Positions 49,829 through 61,000 of a stretch of 64,000 bases of DNA are shown here, one piece after another. The position numbers were made by a program, and so were the translations under genes. The notes beneath the pieces are model-generated. The model was not told the DNA's origin. It saw only the letters and a list, made by a program, of their open reading frames with translations, and did not search any database. Within the stretch, counting starts at the first letter, position 1, and every line of letters begins with the position of its first letter. Source of the DNA: Krasilnikovozyma curviuscula (Eukaryota > Basidiomycota > Tremellomycetes > Cystofilobasidiales > Mrakiaceae); the NCBI GenBank assembly GCA_014825775.1, contig MVAQ01000080.1, positions 1 to 64,000 on the forward strand, read 5' to 3'.

Positions 49829-50776
49829 TCAAATTGCGATTCTTTCCTTGTCCTCAAATAGCATCAACACTGGACTCTCCTTCTCCCTCCCCGCGTCATC
49901 ATGATCCGCACTACCACCTTCAATGCCATCAGGGTCCAACAACCCAACGATCTCCTCCGCTTCCTCCAACCCACCGACGCGAAGTATCTTGCGCCTTTCG
50001 TCCAGCCCGTCCTCCATCCAGGAGCCAACGAGAACAACTGTCGTTACCTTGAATGCATGTGGGAGGGCCGGCGTGAGAGCATCTGCTGACGAATTGTGCA
50101 TCACGATCGCTTTCAACCACGGGGACGGGGCGAGCAAGTCCATCAGCCGGGACATAGGAAGATTTGAATATCCGTGTGTATCGGATTTCTTCGAAGTGGT
50201 GATGTCGACCCGGGCCAAGTTCGGGAACAGCGTCTGGTTTGTCGAAATAGTGATGAGGCGATGGAAGATAGCTTCGACGGGGAGGACGACGGGTGGGTCT
50301 TTGAACGCTGCCTGGGACATGATTGGTCTCACTTGGTGGTCGACGATACGGAGTGTTCTTGTCTGCGATAGGCAAGAAAGTCTGCGGTAGAGTCGATCGC
50401 TGTGAGATGGAGCGGTAACGCTGATGGTTCGAGGATTCCAGTGCCATTGGACGACGTTGTGGCTTTGAGGTTGCGGATCGTGATCGACCTTTGGACCTTG
50501 GTTTCTTGATAACGGGTTCATCATTACCTTCCTCCACCAGCTTCCAGGTTCAACGTCAATCAACCCTTCAAACAGCATGCACCAGCTGTCGTCAGCGAGA
50601 TCGAGCTCGATGGACTGGTATAACTGGTACTGCGCTTCGGCATACACAAGTTGTGACACAAACAGGAGAGAATAGAGTGTTGCTTTGCGCTCGCGCAAAG
50701 AAGAAGGGAGGAAAGTGAGAATGTGAGAGATGACTTCGCTGGGGACGGGTGATGTGGACGGGGGAAGAGAGAACAT
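49829..50776 (-). CDS. F-box-like protein
   Basis: Single-exon gene of about 315 residues from the ATG at 50776; the frame is open further upstream to about 50977. The N-terminus MFSLPPSTSPVPSEVISHIL, followed by TFLPSSLRERKATLYSLLFV and AEAQYQLYQSIELD, is the typical fungal F-box-like pattern (Pro-x-E-v-L-x-x-I, then a Leu/Val-rich helix and 'LY..I.L'). The rest contains a short cysteine-rich stretch and several leucine-rich segments (NLARVDITTSK, LMDLLAPSPWLKAIVMHNS, FKVTTVVLVGSW) that may form irregular repeats. F-box proteins recruit substrates to SCF ubiquitin ligases; the target here is unknown. Domain score is probably weak, so it could also be a diverged family member without SCF function. 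Confidence 0.6.
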   Translation of the reverse strand: MFSLPPSTSPVPSEVISHILTFLPSSLRERKATLYSLLFVSQLVYAEAQYQLYQSIELDLADDSWCMLFEGLIDVEPGSWWRKVMMNPLSRNQGPKVDHDPQPQSHNVVQWHWNPRTISVTAPSHSDRLYRRLSCLSQTRTLRIVDHQVRPIMSQAAFKDPPVVLPVEAIFHRLITISTNQTLFPNLARVDITTSKKSDTHGYSNLPMSRLMDLLAPSPWLKAIVMHNSSADALTPALPHAFKVTTVVLVGSWMEDGLDERRKILRVGGLEEAEEIVGLLDPDGIEGGSADHDDAGREKESPVLMLFEDKERIAI

Positions 50777-51268
50777 CAGGTGGCTGTCTCTTTCTTTCAG
50801 GGGAGTGCAAGAAAAAGGGAGGCTCGTTGTCTCTTTTAAAGTAAAGAAGGAGGAGAACGAGGCAGTGCTGACACGTTTCAACGTGTCGCCGGTCGTGTGT
50901 GTGTGTCTTGTCGTGCTGGAAGGTCGAATGGACCTTTCGGTCGTTGAAGTGACGGGAGAGAAAAGAGACGGCAGCAAAACAAGATGTTTTATTTGTGAAA
51001 AGGACTTTTCTCAGCTTGGTCAAGTTGACGGAATCGGCACCGTGATCGAGAATAGAATGGGCCACTGCTTCCTTCTTATGCAAGTACAGCAGAGGAAATC
51101 AATTCCCCATATCTTGTGAGACTTTTATTTCCCATCCATTCTTATCTAGTCCTTGCTACCAAAATTCTCGGGTTGTCTTCCATCTGCAGGCAGAAAGCGG
51201 TTTGTCGTCCGTTCGAAGCCAGCCTTAGATCCTACACTCTTCTCCCAACCCGAAAGACTTTCTGGCCT
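50777..51268. other. Intergenic spacer
   Basis: About 490 nt between the F-box-like gene start and the NDUFA5 stop (both minus). It should contain the F-box gene promoter and NDUFA5 3' UTR. Open frames here look like chance. Confidence 0.4.
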
Positions 51269-51759
51269 CTACTCGTCCAATCCATGTGGCTTCCATTGAT
51301 CCTTCGGCGGCTGCACCTGCAGCGGTTCCCACCTAAGCGAAACGGCGTGTCGAGCGGGGAAGGGCATGGTGAAAATCAGCCCTCTTCTCCTTTTTTTCTA
51401 AAAGGTATAGGTAGAACGAGAACAACATACGACTTCCACTCGAGCATCTTGAGCACCAGATGGTTCTCCCCTTTCGCAACCTCAATCACCTCCTCAATCG
51501 TACCCACGTCCAGCGTCCTCTCAACCTCGTCGATACCATCGCCCTTGCCCGCCAGCGCTTTGTCGACAACGCCCAGGCGGTATTTGGTGATCGCCTCTGC
51601 GCCCTGTCTGTATACTGAGGTCGGAGGCAGGTGGGTGAGATCTTTGAGCGTCGCTTGGTACACCGACTGGAGCGCTGGCAAAGGCGAAGGGTGGATGGCC
51701 AGGCCTGCGAGGTGCGACTGGGATCGGTTTGAGAGGAGGCGGAGCGTTGGCTTCAGCAT
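51269..51759 (-). CDS. NDUFA5: NADH:ubiquinone oxidoreductase subunit NDUFA5 (B13)
   Basis: Accessory subunit of mitochondrial complex I, in the peripheral arm facing the matrix. Two exons (51759-51434 and 51332-51269) join in phase to 129 residues, near the family length (about 115-140). The N-terminus MLKPTLRLLSNRSQSHLAGL is basic and fits a mitochondrial presequence. The family core follows: LAIHPSPLPALQSVYQATLK, YRQGAEAITKYRLGVVDKAL, VERTLDVGTIEEVIEVAKGE, LVLKMLEWKWEP and the C-terminal PPKDQWKPHGLDE, where WEPL and QW are conserved in NDUFA5. The presence of complex I fits an obligately or mainly respiratory basidiomycete rather than a Saccharomyces-type yeast. Confidence 0.92.
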
Positions 51760-52138
51760 TCCTATTCTCAGTGGGGTGACTGGGGGGTGAGTTGAATGTG
51801 TAGGGTAGTATGAGGGGAAACAATGCTCTGTAAGACGGGTTGGGCGAAAACTTCCAGTTCACGCTCGTTGAGTCCGGGTGGGGACATGTGGCGACTCAAG
51901 AGTACTGACTTACCCTGTTAGGAGGTATACAGGAGTTTTGAGAGCAGGGTAGCAGAGTGGATATTGATTTCGACGATGAAATGATCAAGTCTTTTTGTTG
52001 ACGTGTCGTTACGATAAGTGACCGCAAATTAAACCACAAGCTGAAGGCAAAGGATGCATTTCTACTAAAACAACATATTATACCAAAAAAAAAACCAAGC
52101 TCAAATAACAACAAGCCTTCAAGAAATCCTCTCTTTAA
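51760..52138. promoter_or_regulatory. NDUFA5 upstream region
   Basis: About 380 nt between the NDUFA5 start and the SNT1-like stop; contains the NDUFA5 promoter. An A-rich run lies at about 52080-52095. No gene. Confidence 0.4.
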
Positions 52139-55100
52139 CTACCAGAACCGCTGGCCACCCGCCAAAGACGAAGTATCGCCGCTCCCCCTTCTCTCCATCC
52201 GGCCCCTCATCTCAACACCGTCTTCTCTCCCAGCAGAGGGAACCGCCGCGCCAGCAGACAGCGGTCTCCCCAGTGGCATGCCGAACGGCTCGTTCCCCTC
52301 CGAAAGCCGCCTGCCCATCTGAGACTCGACCTGTATAGGTGGAGGTGGCAGAGTTCGGAAGCTCGCACTGGTGCCATCGTCGGTATACCTGATCGACGAC
52401 GCTGACGAACTACTAAAGTGACCCGCACCAGCATCATACTCGCGACTGACGGGCACAGATGACAGCGGCGGTAGTATTCTGAAAGAGTCTGACGTCGATC
52501 GAACTGCTGCAGAGGGGAAGCGCGAGACAAGGCTCGGCAGCGTCGTTCGGGGGATATGCTGCGCTGCAGATGGAAGGTTTGTTGCAGGTGCATACGTAAA
52601 TGCTGCTGGAGTAGTGGGTACCGGCGGGTCTGAGTGACGAGAGCCGTACGGCCTGCCAGAGAGGTCCAAGTTCGATGACGGGTGGATGGCAGACCAGGGC
52701 CTGTTGGAGGGTGTTGATTCCAAGACAGTAGGTTCAGCTGGTGGGGGGCTGCTCGGTACACCACCCCTCAACGAGCTTGTCTGCAGTCCGACCGGCGGCC
52801 TTGACGCGAGCGAGTCGTCGAACCATTCCTTAGCGGCCTCGGAGCGCGAGTCGGTCGATGATGGATTGTTAAGCAGGCTCATAATGTTGATGCCACTTCG
52901 AGGGCGGAGTGGTGGCTCGAGAGATGCGTGGCGTGCTGCTGGAGAAGCGGAACGAGGCAGCGGCGTGAACGCCGGCATTGGATAGGTCGGCTGAGGTTGA
53001 GATAGAACAGAAGGCTGCTAGGACATGGAGACGCTGATATCAGTACGCAATTCCATTCAGGATACAAGTGACGAGTGGCGAAAAGAAAACTCACGAAAGC
53101 AGTTTCTTCGTTAACCTGGGCGCTTTCCATTGAGCCGCTCTCGCTCTTCGTCTCCACTGTACTCCCCGCAGCAGCTTTACTCTTGACGGCCTCCGCAACC
53201 TCTGGGTCATCCTGGTGCGACTGGAAGTAGTTTCTCACCTGAACGGGTGTCTTACCGCTATTCATAAATTTAGATATGGCGATCCAGTCTTTGCCGTACG
53301 TGCTCACGGCTGTCACAAAAGCCACCTTTTCCGTCATTGACCAGTAAGATGACGTGAAGTTGGGCTTCTTTTTCGAGGAAACGATGGGGGTACCATTGGC
53401 ATCCTCGGTGGTTGAAGTTGAGTCTTTACCTTTATGATGCGACTTCTGTCGGACGGCGGACGGGGTGGATGTGGATGACGACTCATCGCCATTGGTTGCA
53501 GAGAGACGCTTCTTTGACTTGGGGCCTGGTTTCTTCCTGCTTTGAGTGACTGGCGTTGCTGGAAGAGTTTCACCCGTGAGACCTCGTTCCATGTCTGCGG
53601 CGAGGGAGGCGAAGGATTCATTGCCGGGTGTATCAAAACCTTTGCTTCGTTTTGCTTCGGGGTCTGGGTGGGATGAAATAGAACCGTTGTCCATTCTCGA
53701 GCGTTTCTTCGGAGCGTACTCGGTTGTACTTTTGGGAGTCGCTGGGGTGGAGGCTGAAGTATCCATGGCTTCATCTGCAGAGGTGGACTGAAGGGGAGAA
53801 CCAACTCTAGAATTAGCCGAAGATTGAGGGATCGTTGGAAGTTCATCGACAGTGTGCAAATTTCGAAGAAGAGATGATCCTTTTCCACCTGAACCACGAG
53901 GTCGACCTGAACCTCTTTTACGACCTGACCCTCGGCTGTTTGTAGACGCTTTGTAGTCTTCTCTTTTTTTACTTCGGTAGTAATGAAGAACAACTTGGGT
54001 GGCCGTCTTGTTCGGAAGATACTCAGCAATTTTACCTGCGGAAGCCACATCGGTCAGAACAGAGGTCACAGTAAACATAACGACAGACAGAAAGGGACTG
54101 ACCAAATTGCTTTGGATGAGCGACAAACTTTTTGTTAAAGATTTCCTGCTCCTCTTGGGTCCATGTACCGTCTGACTCCTCTTCACCAATTAGGTCGTAG
54201 AACTCGACTGGATCGGTAATGAGACCGTTATCGTCATCAAACTCATCCCCACCGTTTCCATCAAGTGACAAGATCATATCTGGAACTGTTGCAGTCGTCT
54301 TCAAAGCCCTCATCGTTGGATCTCTCGAGTTAATGTCCTCCAGCGAAGCTAAGATCTGCTGGAACTCCGCCTCGGATCGAACAGCGTCTTGGGCAAAATA
54401 TCCTAGTTCTTGATTTCTCCGGCTGGATCGAGCGGCACGAGAGCTTGAGTCGAGCATGAAGGATGGTGTACCTGGTGTGTGGGGCATAACACCTGGAGTG
54501 ATCGGACCGTACATGCTTGCCATCGATGCAGTCCGAGATTGGCCCATTCCATTCATGGCACTACCAGAGTTTGAAGATGCTCCAGCCGCAGCAGCCGCGG
54601 CTTGTTGCAGAGCGAGCTTCTTCTCTTTCCTTGCTTCAGTCGCCTTTTCCATCTTGTCACACCGATCGAGCCACTCATCATTGAGCCTCTTGTATTCCTC
54701 TTTAAGTCGTTGAGCCTTCTGGAGTTCAGCTGCGCGGTTCTGTTGGATCTTGGAAGCAAAAGTTTCGTACAGTTGACCTGTGGTAAGAGCAAGGTCTTTC
54801 TGGACCGAAGGCAAGCCAGCAAGATCGATAACTGTGTTGCTGATGGCTGGCTGCAAGGGCTGGCGACTTGGGGCTGAGTCGATGAGGGTGCTGTTGAGCT
54901 TCAAGATGGCGTCCGGGTCGAGAGTGGCGCCGAAGAGAGGCGTGTGTTGAGCAGCTCGAACCCTTGATAGAATGAGCTCCTGTAAATCATCCGCCGTGAG
55001 CTCCTTCTTCTTAACAGGCTGACTCGTTGCCTCAAGCACCACCTCCATCTCCGGTGTAGCTTCTACTACAGACCCCGACTCAGATCCAGCATCGAAAGAC

Positions 55101-56645
55101 GGTTCTTCCATCTCCTTATCCAGCTCGTCCCCCCCATCAGCGACTGGGGGAGGAGTAGACGGAGCCGAAAGAGCAGTTTCGATCGATAGAGCCGGTTTGA
55201 CATCTTCCATGGATACATCATCAGGGTGAGCGGACTGAGCTTCAGATGTAATGGATGGCTGATTATGTGGAGAAGACATTGGTGCAACATCGACTTCATT
55301 GGAGAATGTGACAGATGTTGAGAGCAGCTTGGGTGATGTGAGATGTGTTGAAGAAGGTATAGACACAGCGGGCGCTTCAAGGGCGGGAAATGTGGTCGAT
55401 AAGTCTGATGAATTAGTAGAAAGGACAGTTGCAAGTAATGTTGCGGAAGTGTCTTGAGTCGCCGCAGGAGGAGTTGCAGCTTTTGGTACTTCCACATTTG
55501 TTGAGGTATCAGGGATCAGATCTTTTGATGCGTCCTTCGTGGCTGACTGTTCCGCTGCAAATGTTGTTTTTGCTTCAGCTGGAGCCGACGTTGACAGGGA
55601 AATAACAGGTTCTATCGCTGGTAGTTGTGAGCTTGGCTTCGATTGAATGTCCGAGCGAGTAGATGCTTTTGATTCCGTCGTCGATGAAGCAGATGCTTCA
55701 TGCGGTGGTATCTTCGTAGATTTCGAAACCTTGTTTGCGACTGTAGGAGGGTTTGAAGGTATGGGCTCGCTGGGTTCATCGGCTAGAGTAGTTGGTATTT
55801 CGATACTGTCTGTTGTTTCTTCTTTTTTGACTGGGGGCGGACTCAAACTAAGCCTCTGGTAAGGCAAGTCCTCAGCAGCGTCCAACGGCGCAACCGCCAA
55901 CCCAATTCCACGACCAGCAGCTGAAACGTTGGTATACCCGTTTCCATAAGGTAATGTTTGAGCGTAAACAGGGGGTGGAAGCGGACGACGAGAGGGTGGT
56001 GGTGACCGTTGGTATGAGGAGCGAGGCGGTGGCGGGGGTCGATATGGAGGTCTTCCATAAGAAGGAGGTCTACAAAAGAGATAAGAAGTTCAGGAAGAGT
56101 CTAACAAATTAAAACAAGATGCCTTGAACCTACGGATCCCTGGAGTATCGATCACGATCCCTGTAGTCCCAATCACGATCCCTGGGATCTCTAGGCGGCA
56201 AGTAACGATCCCTGTCTCGAGGGTCCCAATCTCTGCTGTCTCTGCTATCTCTGCTATCCCTCATGTCTCGAGGATCTCTATCCCTAAGATCCCTGTCTCG
56301 AGGGTCCCTGTCTCTGGGATCGTCCCACCGTGAGTCCCTAGGACTCTCCCACCGCCTTCGAGGTGGACTTAGTGACCGATCTCTATCATCATACCGTCGA
56401 CCCGGTGGTCCTGCTCGTGATAGTAATGGTAGTGGAGGTGGACTTCTACTTCTGGTTCGACTTCGCCTTCGTATCGGTGGTGGTGGTGGGGGTGGTCGAC
56501 GAGGTAGAGAAGCTGGTCCTCCTCCCGTGGAGCTGTGGTCTGGAATCCCTGAACCTGGACCGAATCTTGATGGACCTGGACGACTAGTGCTGGATTGAGG
56601 GGAGAGGGACCGCCGAGAGGGTATATAGGGAGAGGGAGAGGCCAT
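52139..56645 (-). CDS. SNT1: SNT1-like two-SANT corepressor subunit
   Basis: Likely the SANT-domain subunit of a Set3/NCoR-type histone deacetylase complex. Four exons are visible: 56645-56134, 56069-about 54103, about 54038-53095 and about 53017-52139; they join in phase. The N-terminus is Ser/Pro-rich, then an Arg-Asp repeat (about residues 85-170), then a long Ser/Thr/Ala-rich region. A helical segment precedes SANT1: YETFASKIQQNRAAELQKAQ. SANT1 spans the intron: DGTWTQEEQEIFNKKFVAHP, then GKIAEYLPNKTATQVVLHYY. SANT2: SSYWSMTEKVAFVTAVSTYG with DWIAISKFMNSGKTPVQVRN. This two-SANT spacing is as in Snt1/NCoR. The C-terminal exon has MSLLN and is otherwise low complexity. Corepressor function is inferred from the family. 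Confidence 0.85.
56148..56350 (-). repeat. Arg-Asp coding minisatellite
   Basis: Imperfect tandem units of about 9-15 nt (reading GAT-CCC-AGG / GAC-AGA type codons on the minus strand) inside exon 1 of the SNT1-like gene. They encode alternating Arg-Asp with Pro and Ser, for example DPRDRDPRDRDLRDRDPRD and RDSRDSRDSRD. The units look recently amplified. Confidence 0.8.
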
Positions 56646-57548
56646 TGCTAGAGCAGAAGGGAAAAAATGACAATGTCAGCGAAAGGGGGTTATTTCTCCA
56701 AGTGTCAAGAGCCATTGCCCTGGGCCAAATCCAGCATCCATTTTCTGATTCCCGAATACTCGGTGAGTGTCCTTGGAAGTGTTAAAATCCAAACTGAATG
56801 CAGTTGAAAGAATTCTTGACAGCAATCCATCCTCCTCGGTTGTTTTTCGAGTCTGTGACGACCTGGGTATCCAGCCTGATCCCTAACAACACCAAACCTT
56901 CCATTCCAATATTCTACAATGATTCGGAGTGGGGTTCAACACGGTGACAGCGTCTCAGACTGCTGCTCCCAGTGTCCTCAGTAGAGTCGCAGAAAGCAAC
57001 AATACCGTTTCCATCCAACCGTGCTCACCAGCCCTGCTCTCCAGATCAATGCCAAATGATTCTCTACTATCATTCTCGTACCGACTCTAGTTACGTCCTT
57101 TGTGGTCATTTGGAAGAGGAGATTCCTAAAATGTTCTTCCTGCCCAAAAGCGGAACGCAATGCAGAAAAAACTACCAACCTTTCACACGCCTAAGCAATC
57201 CTACTACTCCCTAGGATATAGTACAGTAGCTGCCAGGTGGAGAGCTAGCTGGTATCGATTGACGTGATATTTGATAGTGTTTTGGTTGCTGTCTCACTGT
57301 TCCTCAGGCACGACTTCGAGGGAGGGTTGTTCGGCGCTCGCAAAATCGGTTAGTCGCATGGGACGGAAAAAGATAACGCGACGACAGCTGTCGCACTGTG
57401 GTACTTGCTGGATGATTAATTGCTGGATGATAGATCAATACACTGTTCAAATTGATCCTATAGATAAGTAACATGATATGCGGTACACGAAAGGACATGA
57501 CAGACGTGAAAATGTGCGTGGGGGTTATCTAATGTGAACAGGGTATCA
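56646..57548. promoter_or_regulatory. SNT1-like upstream region
   Basis: About 900 nt between the SNT1-like start and the GEN1 stop, both minus. Contains the SNT1 promoter and the GEN1 3' UTR. No open frame here has coding character. Confidence 0.4.
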
Positions 57549-60500
57549 CTAATCGCTGCAAAGGTCGATGATCTCGCCACTTGATTTCGGCCGCTTCTTG
57601 AAAACTGTAGGTTCAGAGCTCTGAGTATCCCAAACAGGCGGATCATCATTACTGCTACTTCCTACGACGCTCTGTTCCCCATCTGCACGAGCGCCTGTTC
57701 GAGAGAGCCTAGCTTCGACGAAGGTCGAGTCTGCACGGATCTTGGAACAGGATAGTGATTTTGATGGATTGACGTGCATCGCAAGGGATGCTAGAGAAGG
57801 TTGCTTTGATGTTGTGGGCTCAGGAGTTGAAGACAGCTCGATGGGAACAGAGCGCGACGCTTTGGAGGTGGTGGATTGTTTAATTCCAGAAGGCCCAGAT
57901 TTGGAGGACGAAGAGGATACTCGAGCTAATGGGTTCTTTGAGGGCGGAGGGTTGAGTGTAGTTGACGATGTAACATGTTGCTGGAGAGGAATAGACAACG
58001 TTGTTTTCTTTTGTTTCTTCTTAACGAGCGATTTGATGGGTAGTACTTTGTCATCATCATCATCTGACGAGATGATGATCGGCAACTCATTTCGGGGTGG
58101 GACCTTCCACCCAGTATTTTTTCCAGGTGGGGGCACATCCCCTTCCTCGATGTCGACGTCACCCTTGACGATTGTCTTTACTACAGCCGACATCACCTGT
58201 CTACGGTTCGTTGACTTCGATCGAGCCCTCGCTGATGTGGTAGCAGATATTGAATCTAGCATCGCCGCCCTTCTCGCCCTCTCCATCTCCTTCTCAACCT
58301 CCCTCTTGTTCATCTTTGGGAGGTGAAACTGGTCATTCAGAATTTTGCCATTCTCACTCGTCCTGAAAATTACATCGAGACTCTCCATAGACTCGTCAGA
58401 CTCGTACCCGTCGTACTCTGGCAGCATCTTGGCTCGGTATTCGCTGTCCTCCTTCCTTCTCGTCGTAGATTTCTTGGGCGAGTCTTCAGGCAGCGATTTG
58501 AAAACCTTTGCTGGTGGTGATTCTGAATCAGCCGAGTCAAAATTAGCGATGTCACTGTCAATAGGTGTTGCTGCTGATTTCGATGGACCGGCAAGGGCAG
58601 TGGTTGAGAAAACGCCTTGCGGAATTGAGGAGTACGCTTTGGCGGAAGATGATGAAGCAGTGAGAGAGCTTGATCCACTGTTCTTGAAGTATCCAGAGAT
58701 TCTTCTTTGGGCAAATGGTATAGTTGCGGCCGCTGATTTCTTCGTTTTCTTCTGCGGGGACTCCCCAGCTGCTGAGGTTGACTTGGATCGTTTAAACTTC
58801 TTTTCCTCGGCGCCCTTCTTCTTCTTCTCCTTGGCAGAAACCATATCATTGAAATCGTCAACGAGATCAGGGGTAATTTGTTCCATGAGATACCCAGGTA
58901 CATAGACTGGGAAATCGCCCATCGCGTTCGCATTGAAGCCTTTGGAACTCTTGGAGGGCCCGCTGTCTTCCCCATCCTCATCCCCGATTTCCAGATCCGA
59001 CGAGGCTTCAGCTCTCAGATGCGGATCGCTCGCAGATTTCTTACACGATCGAGGAATTGCTCGAGGTGGTGCAGAGGGTGAAGACATTCCTTCCAGAGCC
59101 CAAGTGTTGAAGAGAGTCGGCGAGAAGAGGACACGGTACTCCAACATGTTTCCTGTTGAAATATGGGGCTTTCGAACGCGCTGGATCTTTTTGAGGTGCT
59201 GGACGTTAGTCCCCTTTCCGAGCTGCTTGTCCTCCTCCCGAATATCCTTCAGTGCTCTTTGAATAATCTCCCCCTGATCAAGACCCATTCCAGAGTAAAC
59301 AGCGCTCTTCTCGAGGATCCTCAACCGTTGGCTCTCCATCTGATAGAAGAGGTCTCTCACAATTACTCCGTTCCTGCCAATAGACGAGCCACTCCACGCG
59401 ATTGATCCAAGCTTCTTCAGAAGGATTCCTTGGCCGTAAAGAGACTCTTGCTCAGGGTGAGTCCAGTAGAATTTCTGCTCCGCTAAACGAGCGAGATTTC
59501 TGACTCTGTCGGCAGTCGGATAGTTCTTGAAGGCAGCTGGAATGAGCCGCTCAACACCAGGGAACAGGCCATGGGGTTTCGGAGTCTCGGGGTTGTATGA
59601 TGTTGCTGGTATCTGATAGTAATCCAGCACCTGAATATCGGGGAAGTCGCCTTTCGCGGCGACCGATTTTAGGGTTTTGGCCATTGCTGGATTCCTCTGG
59701 CCCAAAACTCCCATGGAGTTAGTTTCTAATTCTTTGACCATATCGGGAACCCATTGGTCCCTGAGCCAGGCATTCAATTCGGGCGGGTGCATTGTGTGAT
59801 AAGCCTCGAGTAAACTTTCGCCAAAGCCGCATTTCGCCAGGCCAAGCGCTGTTGAGGGACCGCAACCACGGAGACCAGCTTCGTTATAGTCGCCACCGCT
59901 GAGCAATGCTATGAAAGTCATTCCCCTTGAAGTGAGAACTGGTTGTCTGTTGAGGATATCGATCGAGGAGAAAGTGATGTATTGCAGATTGTCTTTGGCC
60001 GACGATGGCTCGGGAGTTTTGGACTTCCCGGCTTGTGATAACGTTGAAGTAGCAGATGATACTCTAGCAGCTGCAATACTTCCTGTGAGTGTTTTTGAAG
60101 GGCTTGGAAGAACGGAAAGATCGTCAGCCATAGCTCGCGAGGGGTGGTTATGCGCAACACTTCAACGAAAGGTGTTTCGAGCCTTCGGACTTACTTTCTG
60201 AGAAACTTTTGTCCACCAAACACCAAGAAGTCTACATCATCTGTCAGAGCCCAATCGATCTCCCCTCTCTTCTGCAGCTCCGCAAGCTCCGCCTCTGCTT
60301 CACCGGGTGCTGTCCAGACTGGCCATCCGAACACATCTCTAACCATGCTCTTCAAATCTTCGGCTTCTCTGTGGGTGCCATTGTAGTGTTGAGTTTGACC
60401 CCGTTTAGTTGGTGGGCGGTGTGGACCGTCGAAGACGAGCAGCGGGGTGAGAGGCATTGGAAGGAATTTTGAGAGACGATAGAAGAGCTGTCGGATATCT

Positions 60501-61000
60501 GATTGAAATGTTTCAAGTCCAACGCATCATATCGATGTCAGGTGGGGTATTCAAAGCTGAGGAAGATAATTTGGATCGATGAGGCGTATCGACTACGAAC
60601 CTGGATTTGGACCTATGTTGTCTTTTCCATCTAAGTCCTTGACATGAAACAACCAAAGACTGCCGAATAACGATATGTGATATTAGAGAAATAAGCGTCA
60701 GCAGAAGTTCGATGCTCTAGAGCCTATGCGTCGACCGGGTAGACTTCTCGTCCAACTTTCCTCTATCCATCCCATTGCGCATCTCATCCTCCCGAACTTT
60801 TCAACGGAACGACCCACCAGCACCATCCAATAACCAATCAGTACTCACGAAGCATCAACTCCAACTCTTAAGAAGCACCGGTGCTCAGACCATTCAGGGT
60901 GCTTCTTTCGAGTCTCATGATAATGGTCCCACGCGAGTTTCGCCAATGAGTGGGCCTGAGAATCGGGTAGGAGATGGTCCCAGAGCCCTGAAACGCCCAT
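57549..61000 (-). CDS. GEN1: GEN1/Yen1-type Holliday-junction resolvase
   Basis: Rad2/XPG-family nuclease that cuts four-way DNA junctions. Four exons (61000-60849, 60659-60601, 60498-60195, 60159-57549) join to 1041 residues. It starts MGVSGLWDHLLPDSQ, with Gly2 in the family position. XPG-N continues with LRVGVDASLWLFHVKDLDGK (catalytic Asp) and FLPMPLTPLLVFDGPHRP. XPG-I: WTAPGEAEAELAELQKRGEI and DWALTDDVDFLVFGG, supplying the catalytic Glu and Asp residues. The helix-hairpin part has IALLSGGDYNEAGLRGCGPS with its metal Asp. A chromodomain-like segment may follow around SPTLFNTWALEG. The last 400 residues are disordered, with basic S/T-P-x-K motifs (GESPQKKTKKS, EDSPKKSTTRR) that resemble CDK sites next to nuclear signals. 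GEN1 is preferred over FEN1/EXO1/XPG because of the GVSGLW start, spacing and long tail. Confidence 0.9.

Noticed and set aside
57742..58905. Plus-strand frames opposite the GEN1 C-terminal exon
   Set aside because: They mirror the Ser/Lys-rich tail and lack motifs or splice structure.
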